The translations under genes and the position numbers were made by a program. Below the pieces are notes generated by a model. That model ran no database searches and was not told the origin of the DNA. It worked only from the letters and a program-made list of their open reading frames with translations. Source: Isoetes taiwanensis (taxonomy: Eukaryota; Streptophyta; Lycopodiopsida; Isoetales; Isoetaceae). Taken from it: 64,000 bases of DNA. Positions 11,665 to 23,556 of the stretch are shown piece by piece; positions within the stretch are counted from its first letter, which is position 1; every line of letters begins with the position of its first letter. The stretch spans positions 5,710,775 through 5,774,774 of the forward strand of contig JAJEKV010000013.1 of NCBI GenBank assembly GCA_021234155.1, written 5' to 3'.

Positions 11665-14600
11665 CCTATCCATCTGAGATACACATGCTTTTTTGGCATG
11701 GATATGTTTTGCCGCGTCTTTGGTGCGCAGCTTTGTCAGAGTCGTTTTCAAATAGCGAGTTGATTGCATCCACTGCATTGGCATACCCAGCAACTGGATT
11801 ATTCTCGCCAAAACTGCATCTAGGATGATGGGATTCGGAGTCGAATGACCTGTATGGCAAATACTGTATCTACTCTCTCTCTCTCAAGATTTCTTTTCCC
11901 CTCTTGATTACGATATTGTTTCTTATTCCAGATATTTTTGTTGAGCCAAAGTAAATGAAGAAGACAAAATGACCTTCCTCCAAGGTTATCAGCCTGAAGC
12001 TATTTATTGAGGTAAGCTTTTGAGTTATTTGTCCTTTTTCTACCTTTTATGTATTCTTTCCAACTTTGTTAAGAGAAAATCCATGAGAAAGCTTCAGACT
12101 TCATTAGGCCGAGGAAGCAGAAGGTCTCTACTTATTGTTAGCTTATTGTTTAATCTAGGGTGGATGTGCTTTGTACAACGGTTCAAACTGGTTGATCATT
12201 TAGTCATGGGCCATGAATTGTAAGCCTATATCAGTGCCTGGAGTCTATACACAAGCAGATGACATAATTTAGAGACCTAGAGAGCTTGACTTTATGGATA
12301 CATTTAGAGATGAATAATCTGAATATCAGGGCCTGCCATAGCTTGAAATGCTCTGAAAGCTGCTTATAAATTAATTACAAGAGTAGAATTGGTATTCATA
12401 CAACTTCAAGTTTTACAGTTATGCGACCTTAGGAATATGCAGATATGCAAAGGTAGAAGATAAGATTTATACCAAGTTGATCAAATGCAGGTTAATCTAG
12501 GTTAATATTTCTTTTCGTGATGTGTTTTCTACTTTTGTAGGTCATTTCCCTCATAATCCAGCAACTTAAAAAGCTATTTCAAGGATGTATGATGTGTATT
12601 CTTAGCTTCTTTCTGTAAGGATCTCCCAGCTTTGTTATTTGAGTTAAACTTTTGGTTTTGCAAAAGTAGAGTTATTATTGTGAATGGGATACTGAAAATT
12701 CACTAGATTTGTGTTGATATGTGAAACCAGAATCAAGCATTATTTCACACATGTGGAGCTTTGCAAAATCAGAGGTATTTGTTTCTTATTTAGATGGTAG
12801 GGTTCAGTTTCTGTTATGGTCTTTTCTCTCTCTGTTCTTAATTCTTCAGGTGGTATATTTGGATGTGCAATAGGAGATAGCAAGAAACCATTTATTTGGT
12901 CTCTTGGTCCAAACTTATTAGGTTGTATTTTTGATGAATTTACTTTGGCTCCTCTACTTATTGCTGCAAAAACTGCCAAACATGAACCAAACTCTCTAGG
13001 GGTCTTTTTGCAGCCCTCTGTATCTTTGATCATGATTTGAACACTAAATGATCACATCTAACATTGTACTGGACTGTAGTTCTTGCTGGTGCTCTGTGTC
13101 TTTATTGTTGTCTTAAGGTTGAAAACATTTTTGTCCTATGGTAGACCTCCAAGTCATGTGCCTAGATGGAGCTGCGGCCATGGATACTTCTTTCTCCGTA
13201 ATGTTTCAAATATTAAGGTTCCACCATCTAGGTGGCTATGTAAAATAGAACTGCATAAAATGATAAGGTCCCATCTTTTAGCATCAAATCATGCCAAAGT
13301 TCTTATTTTCTGATTTATTCTACCAAGTTATAATATGTACTAATAGAGCAATCCCATATTGCTCAATGATTTCCTGGACGTTGGAAACTATAACTTCTTC
13401 TAGCTTAACACTGGAGAGATGATATATATGCCATTTTTTTCTTCCATCTCAGCTAATTCTCCATCCAATGTATGATCAACTCTTATATCATGGTAACTGC
13501 TAAATACTTTTCAAGCAAACCCAAATACACACGGGTGATTTTAACACAGCATATGTGATCTTTAACATTTGGATAAAACGAAATACATCAAGAATATGAA
13601 CCTCTCTTGATAATATAGGAATAGTAGAAGAGATTATGTATGCGGCTGTATTCACTTCATGAAGAGTAGCATCAGATCCTTCTGTAACTATGTTTCTCAT
13701 ACATAGACGCACAATGTGATTTAGGTTTTAGGTTTCGGATTTAGCCATTGGTTGCACCACTTAGACTATCAATGTTTCTATGTAGCTGCTTCATTAATGA
13801 AATTCCATCCCCTTCTTCTTCCATCTAAAAGGGTATTGTCCAATTTAGTCAGGGTTGCGCATGTAAAAACTTCTAGCGCTTCTTCACTTGCACTTCCTTC
13901 CAGGTAATGTGGCTTTAGTTGTGTAGTTTTATTTCATTTCATTTCGTAGTTCATGGTATAGACATAAGGTTATACAGATTAACTACAAAGGGCAATGTTT
14001 TGTTGCAACTTCTTACAACCAAAACTTATGAAGGGGCAATGTAAATTGTAGAGTTGGCCATTTTGTGCTTCAATGTAAACTGCTACGTTTTTGCAGCATG
14101 CATGCTCCAGTTCGGTTGCGAGAAGTTAATGCTACCCAGTTTGGTTGTTAAGAAGGTAAGCATTAATGTTCATTTTTGATTGATGAGGTATAGGTTTACA
14201 CCAGATTATGCTCTAGAGTTTGGACCACTTTTATCCGCCCATCATGTCTCCCCAATTATAACAGCATCAACATTGTATTTTATTTAACTTCAAATGTAGC
14301 TTTTGTGATCTATATATGCAGGTGCTTCTCATATGGGTCATTAGGCATTGATTTGAACAAGTTGCAGCCAGCCTAAACACAGGGGAATTTGGACCAGAGG
14401 CCATGCCTGAGCACACTAACTTTTCAGGTATATAGTCTTCACCAACCTTGGTCAAATCTATATGTACATTAATAGCTAGACCATGCTTCTACAAACGTCA
14501 GCAACATCTCTATTTTCAACCATTTCCATGTCATTTGTTCTTAGTATGGTAGATCCCTTTGTTCTTTACATTCTCACGTCATTTTGCTATCGCTATGGTC

Positions 14601-15135
14601 TGAATTGTGCACGTGGAAGTGTTTGAATTGTCTTTTTGATTGTGCAATTATAGGCATATGCAGCCTGTGAACAATGTCCATTTCACATGAATTGTTAAAA
14701 AATCATTGGATTATGGGAAATGGATTTCTATGCTGCTATACTTTACGAACACCATATATAAACAAAAGGGCATTGTACTGTATATCTCTCTCATATTTAT
14801 TTGCTCACAATCCTATAAAAGCAATTGTGTTTTCTAAATTGTGCAATTGCTGACATATGCAGCATGCGAACAAATTCAAAAATGATAGAACAGACTCAGA
14901 CATTATAGGACAAGGTGAAACAGAACCTGAACAGCTGGAATACTTACACCAGGAGTTGTTCGTATGCAGGCCATGGAGTGGATGCACAAAATGGAGATCG
15001 TTTTGGTATCCTTTCATTTAATGATGGTTTGGTACAAACCTTTCAACATACACGAGCTATGTGAGCAAGGCAATAGCTTGAAACTGCATTGGGAAGATGA
15101 CGCTTTCTACTGCAGTAATGGCACAAAGCAAATGA
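11665..15135. other. Gene-poor region
   Basis: AT-rich sequence. Open frames of up to about 97 codons overlap at 12,740-13,040 on both strands, but none shows a recognisable motif or supported exon chain. Confidence 0.4.
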
Positions 15136-15532
15136 TCATGCAGCATCTAACCTCTGCTTGGTTGGCATTTCAGAAGTGCTTGCCCGACCACCACTATTTT
15201 GAGCAACAATATTTTCAGAAACAGACGTGCACATGCCAGCAAAGTTCTGTGATGTATGCAATGTCGCAGCGATGCTACCCATTGCAGCCATATCAGTGTT
15301 GTTGGGCATATTGGAAAGCAATGACATTGGTATGTTGGACATGGCAGCCATATAATGTTGAACAATAGGTTTTTTATGTTCTTGGCATCCATCCCTAAAA
15401 AACCCAGATCCAACTGCAGGAGACGAAAATGCCCAAGTCCCCATAATCTTTTGGTAATTTGTTTGTTCTTTCGCCATTGTCATCGCCATGACTGATATCA
15501 AGTCCATGTCTTCTTTTGAGACCTGGTTTCTG
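15136..15532 (-). pseudogene. Possible terminal exon, unrecognised
   Basis: The minus-strand frame is open from a good acceptor (CATCTTTTGCAG) to a stop after KQRLDAA. It is rich in M, A, S and N (SKEDMDLISVMAMTMAKEQ near the start), as in disordered C-terminal regions of regulatory proteins. No upstream exon was found within several kilobases, so it is either the last exon of a gene with long introns or a remnant. No function is assigned. Confidence 0.35.
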
Positions 15533-17125
15533 CAAAAGATGATGCATGGGAAGCTGGACAAAGGATTGATTGGATAACTTTGAACTGTAGGATGCATTTC
15601 TCTTGCATTAACACAGATTAATAGTCCAAAACAGTAGTTTACTAACAGGATAAACTATGGTTGTTTAATTTCTTAGGAATGCACAAGGATGGTGAAAAAA
15701 TGTGACTGACTTTTGCCTTTTCCAGGTGAAGACAAAGTTAAGCGATGCTTGGCAGGTTATTGGATTTAAAAGATCTGGACCATTTTGATATTTAGTTTAT
15801 GGCATGAAGAAAAATATCAAAGCAGCAGTTCATGCTTTGCCAGCTAGGTTGTTGTGTAATTATAGGAAGTCAATGGATGACTTGCATTTTGTTACTCAAG
15901 CTCAGACATCTTTTATATCCCCCGGAGATATGCTACAGATTTCAAGACTTTAGTTTCATGTATCGGTGTCAAACTGAGACTACATCATGAGATCGTAGTT
16001 CCTCTACTCTTTTTAGCTCTAAATAGACCAAGCAATTACGACCAAGAAGCCTTCAAGAATGTCATTGGTTTGTCAGAAAGCACAAGATATGATCTGCCAA
16101 GTATTACAAAAAGAGTGGATATATAGTGCATCCATGGAAAGCAATAACAGAATCTGAACTTTTGAAGATTACTGAGGCTAAGATTACTCAGGCTATGTCC
16201 ATAGCAGATCCCCTTCTCGGACGTTTTGTATTATAGGCTTACTGTAAGAATCATTGTGTGCATATAAATTGCTTTAGAAATAATTCATCGATATTGAAAA
16301 TTGATAATGATAGTTGTTGCAGCAAATAAATATGATATGAAGCCATCAACCATAGGAAGCCATCAACCATATGCAATAAGCAATACTATTTCTTTAGTTC
16401 AATGTCCACAACCAACTCCAAATTTTGTGATTTATGCAATGCGCAATTTATAAGCAGGGCATAGCAACATGGTCAAAGCTCCGAGTCACTTATTTTATTG
16501 TAAATTGCAAGGTGCATTATGCCCTCATGCCTCGTTGCCATATTACAAGAATTATATCGGTATTGAGCCATCGAACTTTTGTCTTTCTTTCTACCAGGTG
16601 TGTGCAGCAACTTCCTAAAGAAATATTGTGTAACCTAGAATTTTCTTCAGTGAATTAGTTTCTTTTGCAATATATCTTAATACCCATTTGCACGATGAAT
16701 GCAACTATAGTTTACTTTCGTGCTTGGGAAACCTCATGTTGGTGTCTTCTAATCTTTCATTAAAGGAAACTGTGTTTTTCTACTATGTCGAACATTCTTA
16801 ACTAAGGCACACAAGCATGGCCCATGCAAGCAAGATGTGGTGCCAAATGAATGCATCTTTCATCCAAATTGCTACCTTGCATTCAATAAACCTAATGACA
16901 TATTCTATATAGGATTAACAAACAAACTAGACAAATACTTCATGCGATATTTATACAGTGTTCCTTGAATAACACGTTTTGGCTAAGCCCGGCAACGCCG
17001 GGCACCATTACTAGTAATCATTAAACCTTATAAATGCAAAAGATCGAGCTTCAATAAAAAGATTAAGAACTCAAAACAGTTATTCACATATCTCCTTTCA
17101 TCTTAGAACTCTTTTTTTCATAGAT
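15533..17125. other. No recognisable gene
   Basis: AT-rich sequence with short frames only. Confidence 0.4.
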
Positions 17126-17230
17126 TGAGTTACAAGAACCTCTCTCAACAAGGTGACCTTTCATTAAAAGGTACAACTTATATACTTGAGTTACAAGAAC
17201 ATCTCTCAACAAGGTGGCCTTTCATTGAAG
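17125..17230. repeat. Short tandem duplication
   Basis: GAGTTACAAGAACCTCTCTC plus AACAAGGTGACCTTTCATT is repeated with small changes about 65 bp further on (17,185-17,228). Confidence 0.8.
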
Positions 17231-17320
17231 TGCCAGCTCAATAAGTGTGCTGTAAACTACCAAATCAGGCTGAACATCCCGTTCTTCCATTTGATGGAAC
17301 CATGACATAGCATTCAAAGC
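17222..17320 (-). pseudogene. PPR-motif gene fragment
   Basis: The minus strand encodes one pentatricopeptide-like unit, AMSWFHQMEERDVQPDLVVY then STLIEL, with the typical helix A/helix B spacing and the PDLVVYSTLI signature. PPR proteins act on organellar RNA. The frame ends two codons later in a sequence duplication, and the upstream side degrades into a low-complexity frame of repeated CAAGGCAAGG-type units, so it is a fragment. Confidence 0.55.
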
Positions 17321-18039
17321 CAAGCAAGGCAAGGCAAGGCACAACACAGCGAAATCAAAGCAAGGGGAGGCACAAACCAAAGCAAAGCAAGACAAACCAA
17401 TGCGTGATAGATGGGTCGTGGATCCGGTACCAACCAATGCGTTTGCCCAGTCCAGACCCTGTGAACCTGCTGCCAAGGAAGATGGGTGCTGGAGAACCCT
17501 GGGAGCTACCGGAAGATGAGAGCAAGCATAAAACAAAGGGAGCTCCATGCTTTTAGAAATCAAGACTGTATAATCTGGTGCTAGAAGAAGATGGGCAAGC
17601 ACAAAACAAAGTTACCTCCAAGCTATTGGAAATCAAAACTGTTTGCCCGTGAGTAGAGAGCGGTGTGGCGGAAATCTGGTATGACTGAAGCTGCCGGATT
17701 GAAATTGCTGATGCTAAGCCATTGCTCGAAGATGCCTTATGATGTCTACCAAAAATACTGCCAGTAGTCAGAAATCATACTGTACCATGGCATGGCTACA
17801 GCTGAGGCGAATTTGTTACTTCAAAATCATGCACTGCTTGGCAAAGCGTAGGAAGTGCTTATGCTAGAGACTACTAACTATCCAATAGTGCTATTGATGT
17901 CAGCTTCTACAATCCTCTGTTTTGTGCAAACTCACTTATCAATTCAGAAACCTCTACAGGGAAGTAAGTACACGTAAATAGAAGTACTTTTCTTATTGTC
18001 TACAATGTATGAGGCAGAAAAATATTTGAAGGATCTGTG

Positions 18040-18662
18040 TTAGGGTGCTTCTGTGGCAGGTGGTGCACTGCTGTATCAGGGTGAATGCCCTTGTGAGTCG
18101 GTTTAGGCCAGGTGTGAGCCCTCTCTGCCCTTGTTGTGGCCTTCATCGTGAGACTGTGGAGCATTGTCTGGTTTTATGCCCTCACTTGCAGGCTGCCTGG
18201 GATTGGGTTAGGGCTCTGTTTCAGGTGAGATTGACTAGCCCGCGATTCTTTTACTTCATGTGTATCCTGGTGCTTGGCGCTCTTGCGGCGACAAACTACC
18301 TTGCATTTGTCGCGTGGCTTGGTTGGTGTGGCTGATTTGGAAGCGGCGGTTTTGTGGATCTTTCGGGGGGATTGACTGACTGCGGCCTCTCTCGATTCCT
18401 CGACTCGGTACAAGCTATTTCAAAGCTTTCTGGTGTTCCCGGGAGTAGTAGAGCGGAAGTTTGCCATTTGGCGGGACTTCTTGGGTGTTGTAGATGGTGA
18501 TGGTCGGTTTGTACAGCAGTAGAGTTGCAATTTTTTCTGTGAGTTTATTGTGGAGTGTCGAGGTATCGCTGTCTCTTTGGGGCAGTTCTCCTTCCTCCTC
18601 ACTTGCTTTGTAACATTACCATTCTTTTAATATATTGATGACACAGTTCTTCAAAAAAAAAA
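18040..18662 (+). mobile_element. 5'-truncated LINE 3' end (zf-RVT domain)
   Basis: The frame 18,045-18,335 encodes the terminal zinc-binding domain of plant LINE ORF2: RVNALVSRFRPGVSPLCPCC, then ETVEHCLVLCPHLQAAWDW. Stops and frame changes follow, and the sequence ends in a poly-A run (18,652-18,662). It is a different family from the pentamer-tailed LINE. Confidence 0.8.
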
Positions 18663-19470
18663 CATCCCAGATATAAACTGAAAAAGATCTTATCATGCTA
18701 ACAACTTGAATCCAAGTTTGCCAGCAAATACCTTACAAAAGAGGGTAATTAAACTTCACCTTATATGTTTGCTTCAAAGCATAAGCTCCAGCCCAAAATA
18801 TTGAAACTTTTAGTTATCTGTGGTTTAAGAAACTGATAGGCTGAGGTTAAATATGGTATTTTATGCTGGCATGCATAGAAACAAGTCTACCTGAAGCAGA
18901 TGCATCAGAAACGAATTGTAGCTTCACCATCAAGTCTTTTACCCCAAATAAAAAGTGCAAGAACGGCCTTCAACAAAAATGCCTGGCAAAAATACGGAAT
19001 TCCGAATGGTAAACATGTTGAGATTTAGATTATTGCTTGCTCACAAAGAAAGAAAAATATGACATGATTACCTGCTGAAGATCTCTAAGAATCTGCCCTG
19101 TAGTAAGCCCAAAGGCTCCACAATTTTTGCCACGAATTGTTCGACCAGGCAGCAGTCCGAGATCCTGGACATGTTGGCATAAGCATAAACCGGCCAAGCC
19201 AGATGCCATACTGGCCTCCCACCAAATCCGACCATCCTATTTCCGGCATAGTGCATTCATCCTAAAACAGCACTAGCCATAATTCAAGTGCAAGGGACTT
19301 ACCAGAAGAATCCAGTAGCATGGACATGCTCTTTATCTCGTCGCCCATTTGGCACTTGTATAGCGTCTGTTGTTATAAGGCTTTACATCAGTTTATGGAG
19401 AATTGGATCTATAATGCTAATCCTTGCATTGACCTATAATTCTAATCCTTGCATTGATTACTTAAATATT
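18663..19470. other. Unassigned, with possible minus-strand exon debris
   Basis: Short minus-strand stretches look protein-like (LGLLPGRTIRGKNCGAFGL at about 19,100-19,170, split across frames) but could not be assigned. Confidence 0.35.
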
Positions 19471-19477
19471 TTACCTC

Positions 19478-21175
19478 CCAAATTACTTCGTCACTGTATC
19501 TTCTCAAGGGATCCAAGTTTGTGCGAATTGTGCCACGAAACAGGGTAGGTTCTTGTGGTATTATTCCCAACTTAGACCGCAAATCAAAGAGTCCAATCTT
19601 TGTAATGTCTATACCATCAATCAGAATCTGTCCACCAGCAGGTTCTACTAGACAGAAAAATGCACTGATCAATGTCGTTTTACCATTCCCAGTTCGTCCA
19701 ACAACGCCAACCTTATGTCCCCCTTCAAACGTGCATGTAATACCCTTAAGAACAAGAGGGGTAATTGGTCGATATCTTAACTGTCACGACATTAGAAAGG
19801 TCTCAAGATCTGATGCTTCAGTTAAAGCTGTGCCTTCTCTTATTTAAATACATATGTGAAGGTTTACAAACCTTACTTCCCCACGACTAGGCCATTCTGC
19901 AGGAGGTCGACTGTGTTCAACAATAGCTGGGGCTTCAGCTGGTACATGTAAGTACTGCTTAATCCTTCCACTGAGACAATACTTGTTGATAATATGCAGT
20001 TCCATTATGTCAAGATAACAAGACTGAAATTAATAGTCATTGCATAAGCCATTCCTGCCCCAGCAAGGCCTACACACAGTAAAAGTTTACACAAATGAGT
20101 TATGTAAAGTTGATTTGATCAACTAGGACACAATGCCAGCAAATTTATTATTGCCAAAAGTAAAGCTCACGGGCTAGGTAAGCTGTTCCATAGACCACTC
20201 TCAAAGGTATTTGATGATTTTGTTGCCCTCTAAGTGTACAGACTGATTTATCCATGTTCAACTGCAACTGATCTAGAACAAAAGTAGACGTGTTTATTAA
20301 ATATTACGTCGTATTTGTCGTACCTGATGAAATGCCTGGGATTGATGCCAATAATAGTCCAAAAATGCAAAGCAAAGTGATGCCACATGTTTCTACACGT
20401 ATGACCAACCATTCCATAATTCCATAGGTATGGAAATTGAGAGTGGCATCAGTATCAATAAGTTGTAAGCTCTTTTGCTTGAACCGTTCTACCATATCAA
20501 AAGCTCGTATCGTTGCAGCACCATTGACTGTTTTCCCTGAAAAGTTTACAATAGGTGCTTTTGTCATTGCACCAAACCTCATCATCTCTGAGGCCGTAGT
20601 CCTGTAATAGCGTTGTGATAACAAATGAACGCTTTTGTCAGAAGAATTTTCACATATTAAAATTGGCTGCATAGAAAACTCATCTACAAATCTACCAAAA
20701 ATTTATATTACCTCAATCTGCAATACAATGAAGACCACGGGAATGACAATGAGCAGTGCCTCCCACATCACCACGCCAAGTATAATGAGTATTCCTGGAA
20801 AATCAAATATGAATGCGACTAGCAGATTCAAGGCTTGCACAATATCTGTGTCTATTAGACTTGTATCTATAGACACCTGCCAAGAACAAAAATGGTAAGG
20901 AGGGGCATGTCACAGTTATAGCATAGATTAATAAAATTTGAAATGGGACATACTCTGCTTAGAATCCTTCCACTAGGTGTGCATCGGTGCCTTGAATAGT
21001 GAAGTCATCAAGCGTGAAAAGAAAGATGATGATGCTTTAGCCGCAACATAATTGTGAAGATTGATTCGAGTAATAAAAAATACAGCTCCAACAGCTGCAA
21101 AAGCGGCATAACCACCTACTAAGAGGGGTCCATTGATAGTTGTATTCTGTACTTGAATTGCCATCCAGAGTCCAC
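19478..21175 (-). pseudogene. ABCC-type (MRP) ABC transporter pseudogene, TMD2 to partial NBD2
   Basis: Minus-strand exons follow the order of a plant ABCC transporter, a vacuolar or plasma-membrane pump for conjugates. First are TMD2 helices (20,950-21,175, PLLVGGYAAFAAVGAVFFIT; about 20,710-20,881; about 20,323-20,602 with GKTVNGAATIRAFDMVERF). Then comes the pre-NBD linker (about 19,865-20,070, IKQYLHVPAEAPAIVEHSRP). Last is the start of NBD2 (19,478-19,780) with Walker [10 protein letters not shown] and the Q-loop region [14 protein letters not shown]. Damage is clear. About ten bases are missing after the KAPM of the first exon, changing frame before TPSGRILSRV. A TAA replaces the expected Gln before TrpAsn near 20,005. 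One base is missing just before IKQY. The ABC signature, Walker B and everything upstream of TMD2 are absent. It cannot make a pump. Confidence 0.88.
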
Positions 21176-21523
21176 CTGAAACGGAACATGTTTTTTTTGT
21201 CTATGGCATGCAAATCCGAACTGGCCATGCCCTTTCTAGGCATTCGTTTAGGCACCTCACAAACAGATCCGGCCAATTCATATAAGAAGATGAGGAAAAT
21301 GTCTCGATGCTTCAACGCTTTCCTAGATTGATTAAGAGGAGCAAGAACAGGTTAGCCGGTTTCCATAGTGGATCCTAACAACAGCAGCCACCGCGAGTTT
21401 ACATGAGATAGCAGGTTTGGAGCAGTCATTGGCATATTCCTGGCATAAACTGGCATATGCCTGGAATATGCCATAAACCCACATCAACGAGGGCTTGCCC
21501 CCCTAGGGGCAACCCAAAAAACA

Positions 21524-21641
21524 AACGAGCCTAGCCAAATTTAATGGGGTCCGCCACATTTGACGACGCCGCCAAATGTGGGGGGCTGGCCAACTACCGC
21601 AGAGGTTAGGCTCTTGTTTTTTCTTTGTTGTTTTGTTATTG
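21524..21641. mobile_element. 118-bp fold-back (MITE-like) element, copy 1
   Basis: The outer arms GAGCCTAgCC and GGtTAGGCTC are inverted relative to each other and sit next to A-rich (AAAAAACAAAC) and T-rich (TTGTTTTTTC) borders. Inside is a second inverted pair, CCACATTTG / CAAATGTGG. The sequence is nearly identical to 22,961-23,078 and in the same orientation. Confidence 0.85.
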
Positions 21642-21652
21642 TTTTGTTTCTT

Positions 21653-22957
21653 TGCATTGCATATAAAGCCTTCCAACCTGCCATCACGCATTGTCGAATA
21701 TAAGTATCCCAGAATGTGGTAGCAATGAACCCCACTTCCTGTACTACCTCCAAATTATGACCTTGATAAAAGGTTGCCTTTGTTGCCTCGAAGACGATAT
21801 GGGGAGCACCTTGGTGCCAAATTGAGAGAACTGTACTCCAGGCTTTCATCCACACGCTGGAAAAGGTGACGTGTCCAATATAGTAGACTTGGAGCTTCAA
21901 AAGGATGCTAAAAATCCTCCTAAAATTGCCATTGGGAATAGGTGTCATAATCATTGAGTCTCATTTATTTGGAAGAGGGGAAAGTAGAAATCGTCAATCA
22001 ATCAACTTCAGGGTTAGGTCTTCTTGAAATTATAGGATTGTTCGTAGACCATGAACGCCAAAATGGACTCATATATGCAAGGTGGAAAGCTAGTAGATCA
22101 TTTCCTACAATGAGTGTGCAGGACGAGGATGGTTGGAAATAATAAATGACAAGTATGAACTTCCAATATATGCATGTGCCCAATACACAAAGGTATATCA
22201 TTCTGCATCTCCTTGCATTTTGTGATGTTAACTGAAACCTAGCTGGATCTCCTTGCATTTTGTGATGTTAACTGAACCTTAGCTGCATAATTGGTCTAGA
22301 GGTGTGCAACTACTGAACGAAGGGGATACAAACCACATGGGAAATGCAATGCAAACATGTCACACTTAATGCCCTCGCAGGTTCTCAAAAGGATGTTGCT
22401 GAAAAATGGCATGACATTAAATAAAATGCACTTCACTTCCAATCCAGACCAGGTGATGTATTGACGATCATGGAACCCCGTAAATATCAAATGTCATCGT
22501 GGTATACCAATATTACATCATAAGAAATGGTTGTTCATAGAATTCCTTTGCATTTTTGTGCTGGGATCGTGATCAACCCTAGGTTCTTACCTATTTTCAT
22601 GGATATAACATGACAATTCCATGTTTTTCGTACGATGTATACAGTGGTTGGGTCAGCATGTTCTAAAGTCAGGGACCAAGTGCCCATGCCCAGTCAACCT
22701 CAGGCCAGTGAATGGCCTGATCGAGATTGGAATGCTGGCGTCAAAAGTGTATACACGGACTGGGAATGCCAACGTGCGTTTGGTGTTGGTTTGGTGTTAG
22801 GTTGCATGTAGCCTTGCATGGGTGCTCCCTTGCAAATGCATGAACTATTGTCCTCTTCTCCTAATGTTAAGTTTCCAATCCAAAAATTTGCCAATTTGCC
22901 AACCTTCAACAAGGACTTATTTGGCCATAAGGTCTAGAGGCCATGTGAAAAAAAAAA
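21653..22957. repeat. Dispersed 1.3 kb repeat, copy 2
   Basis: Matches 2,414-3,672 over its length. It differs by a local duplication around 22,207-22,285 (GGATCTCCTTGCATTTTGTG twice) and a roughly 30-bp addition near 22,645. Its first part contains decayed LINE sequence (GWKALYAMQ on the minus strand). A poly-A run marks the right end, as in copy 1. Confidence 0.9.
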
Positions 22958-22960
22958 AAA

Positions 22961-23078
22961 AACGAGCCTAGCCAAATTTAATGGGGTCCGCCACATTTGA
23001 CGGCGCCGCCAAATGTGGGGGGCCGGCCAACTACCGCAGAGGTTAGGCTCTTGTTTTTTCTTTGTTGTTTTGTTATTG
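22961..23078. mobile_element. 118-bp fold-back (MITE-like) element, copy 2
   Basis: Near-identical to 21,524-21,641 (a few substitutions, such as GGCGCC for GACGCC in the central loop). It ends about 40 bp before the probable MCTP TATA box, so it lies in that promoter region. Confidence 0.85.
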
Positions 23079-23119
23079 AGGTCCAGCTATGGCAGGGCTA
23101 GAAAGACGTTGAGATTAGC

Positions 23120-23128
23120 CTATATAAA
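23120..23128 (+). promoter_or_regulatory. Probable TATA box of the MCTP gene
   Basis: CCTATATAAATGCAAGG matches a plant TATA box about 430 nt before the ATG, implying a leader of about 400 nt. A short pyrimidine-rich/AG-rich context follows, but no leader intron is proven. Confidence 0.5.
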
Positions 23129-23556
23129 TGCAAGGCTCTGGACCCTTTTGAATGGAATGATGCCCGGATTATTTATTCCGGCCAGATTCTAGTCTGAATC
23201 AGTAGGTGGTGTAGAAGTAGTTGGCATCCGGTCTTGCTCAAAAATCTTCAATCTCCAAAGCCGTAGATAGATCCGTCGGATCTAAAGTCGGTTGGGCTGA
23301 TTTGATATTTTAACAAATCGGCAGGGTTTGTATGATTTCTGGGGATTTGTGCTGTGATCCTTTGCGGAAGAAAAGTGGAAAGGGGATTTGGGTTTTTAGT
23401 TTAGGGGAGCTTGAAGGGTTCTGCTTTGTCTGAATCGGCTGATTTTATCTGATTTTTGTAGTTCTGGCATGAAGAAGTAATTGGGTTTCCGGACTGCTAA
23501 CTTTTTGGGGTTGAAACGGCTCATTGAAGCAGTTTTTGGGTTTGAATCAGGCGAAA

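Noticed and set aside
12740-13040. Overlapping frames of 74-97 codons on both strands
   Set aside because: No motif, no supported splice partners and no repeat match, so a gene call cannot be justified.
23524-23556. Extended MCTP start giving 11 extra residues
   Set aside because: It begins at TTG, not ATG; the ATG at 23,557 leads directly into C2 domain 1, as in the family.
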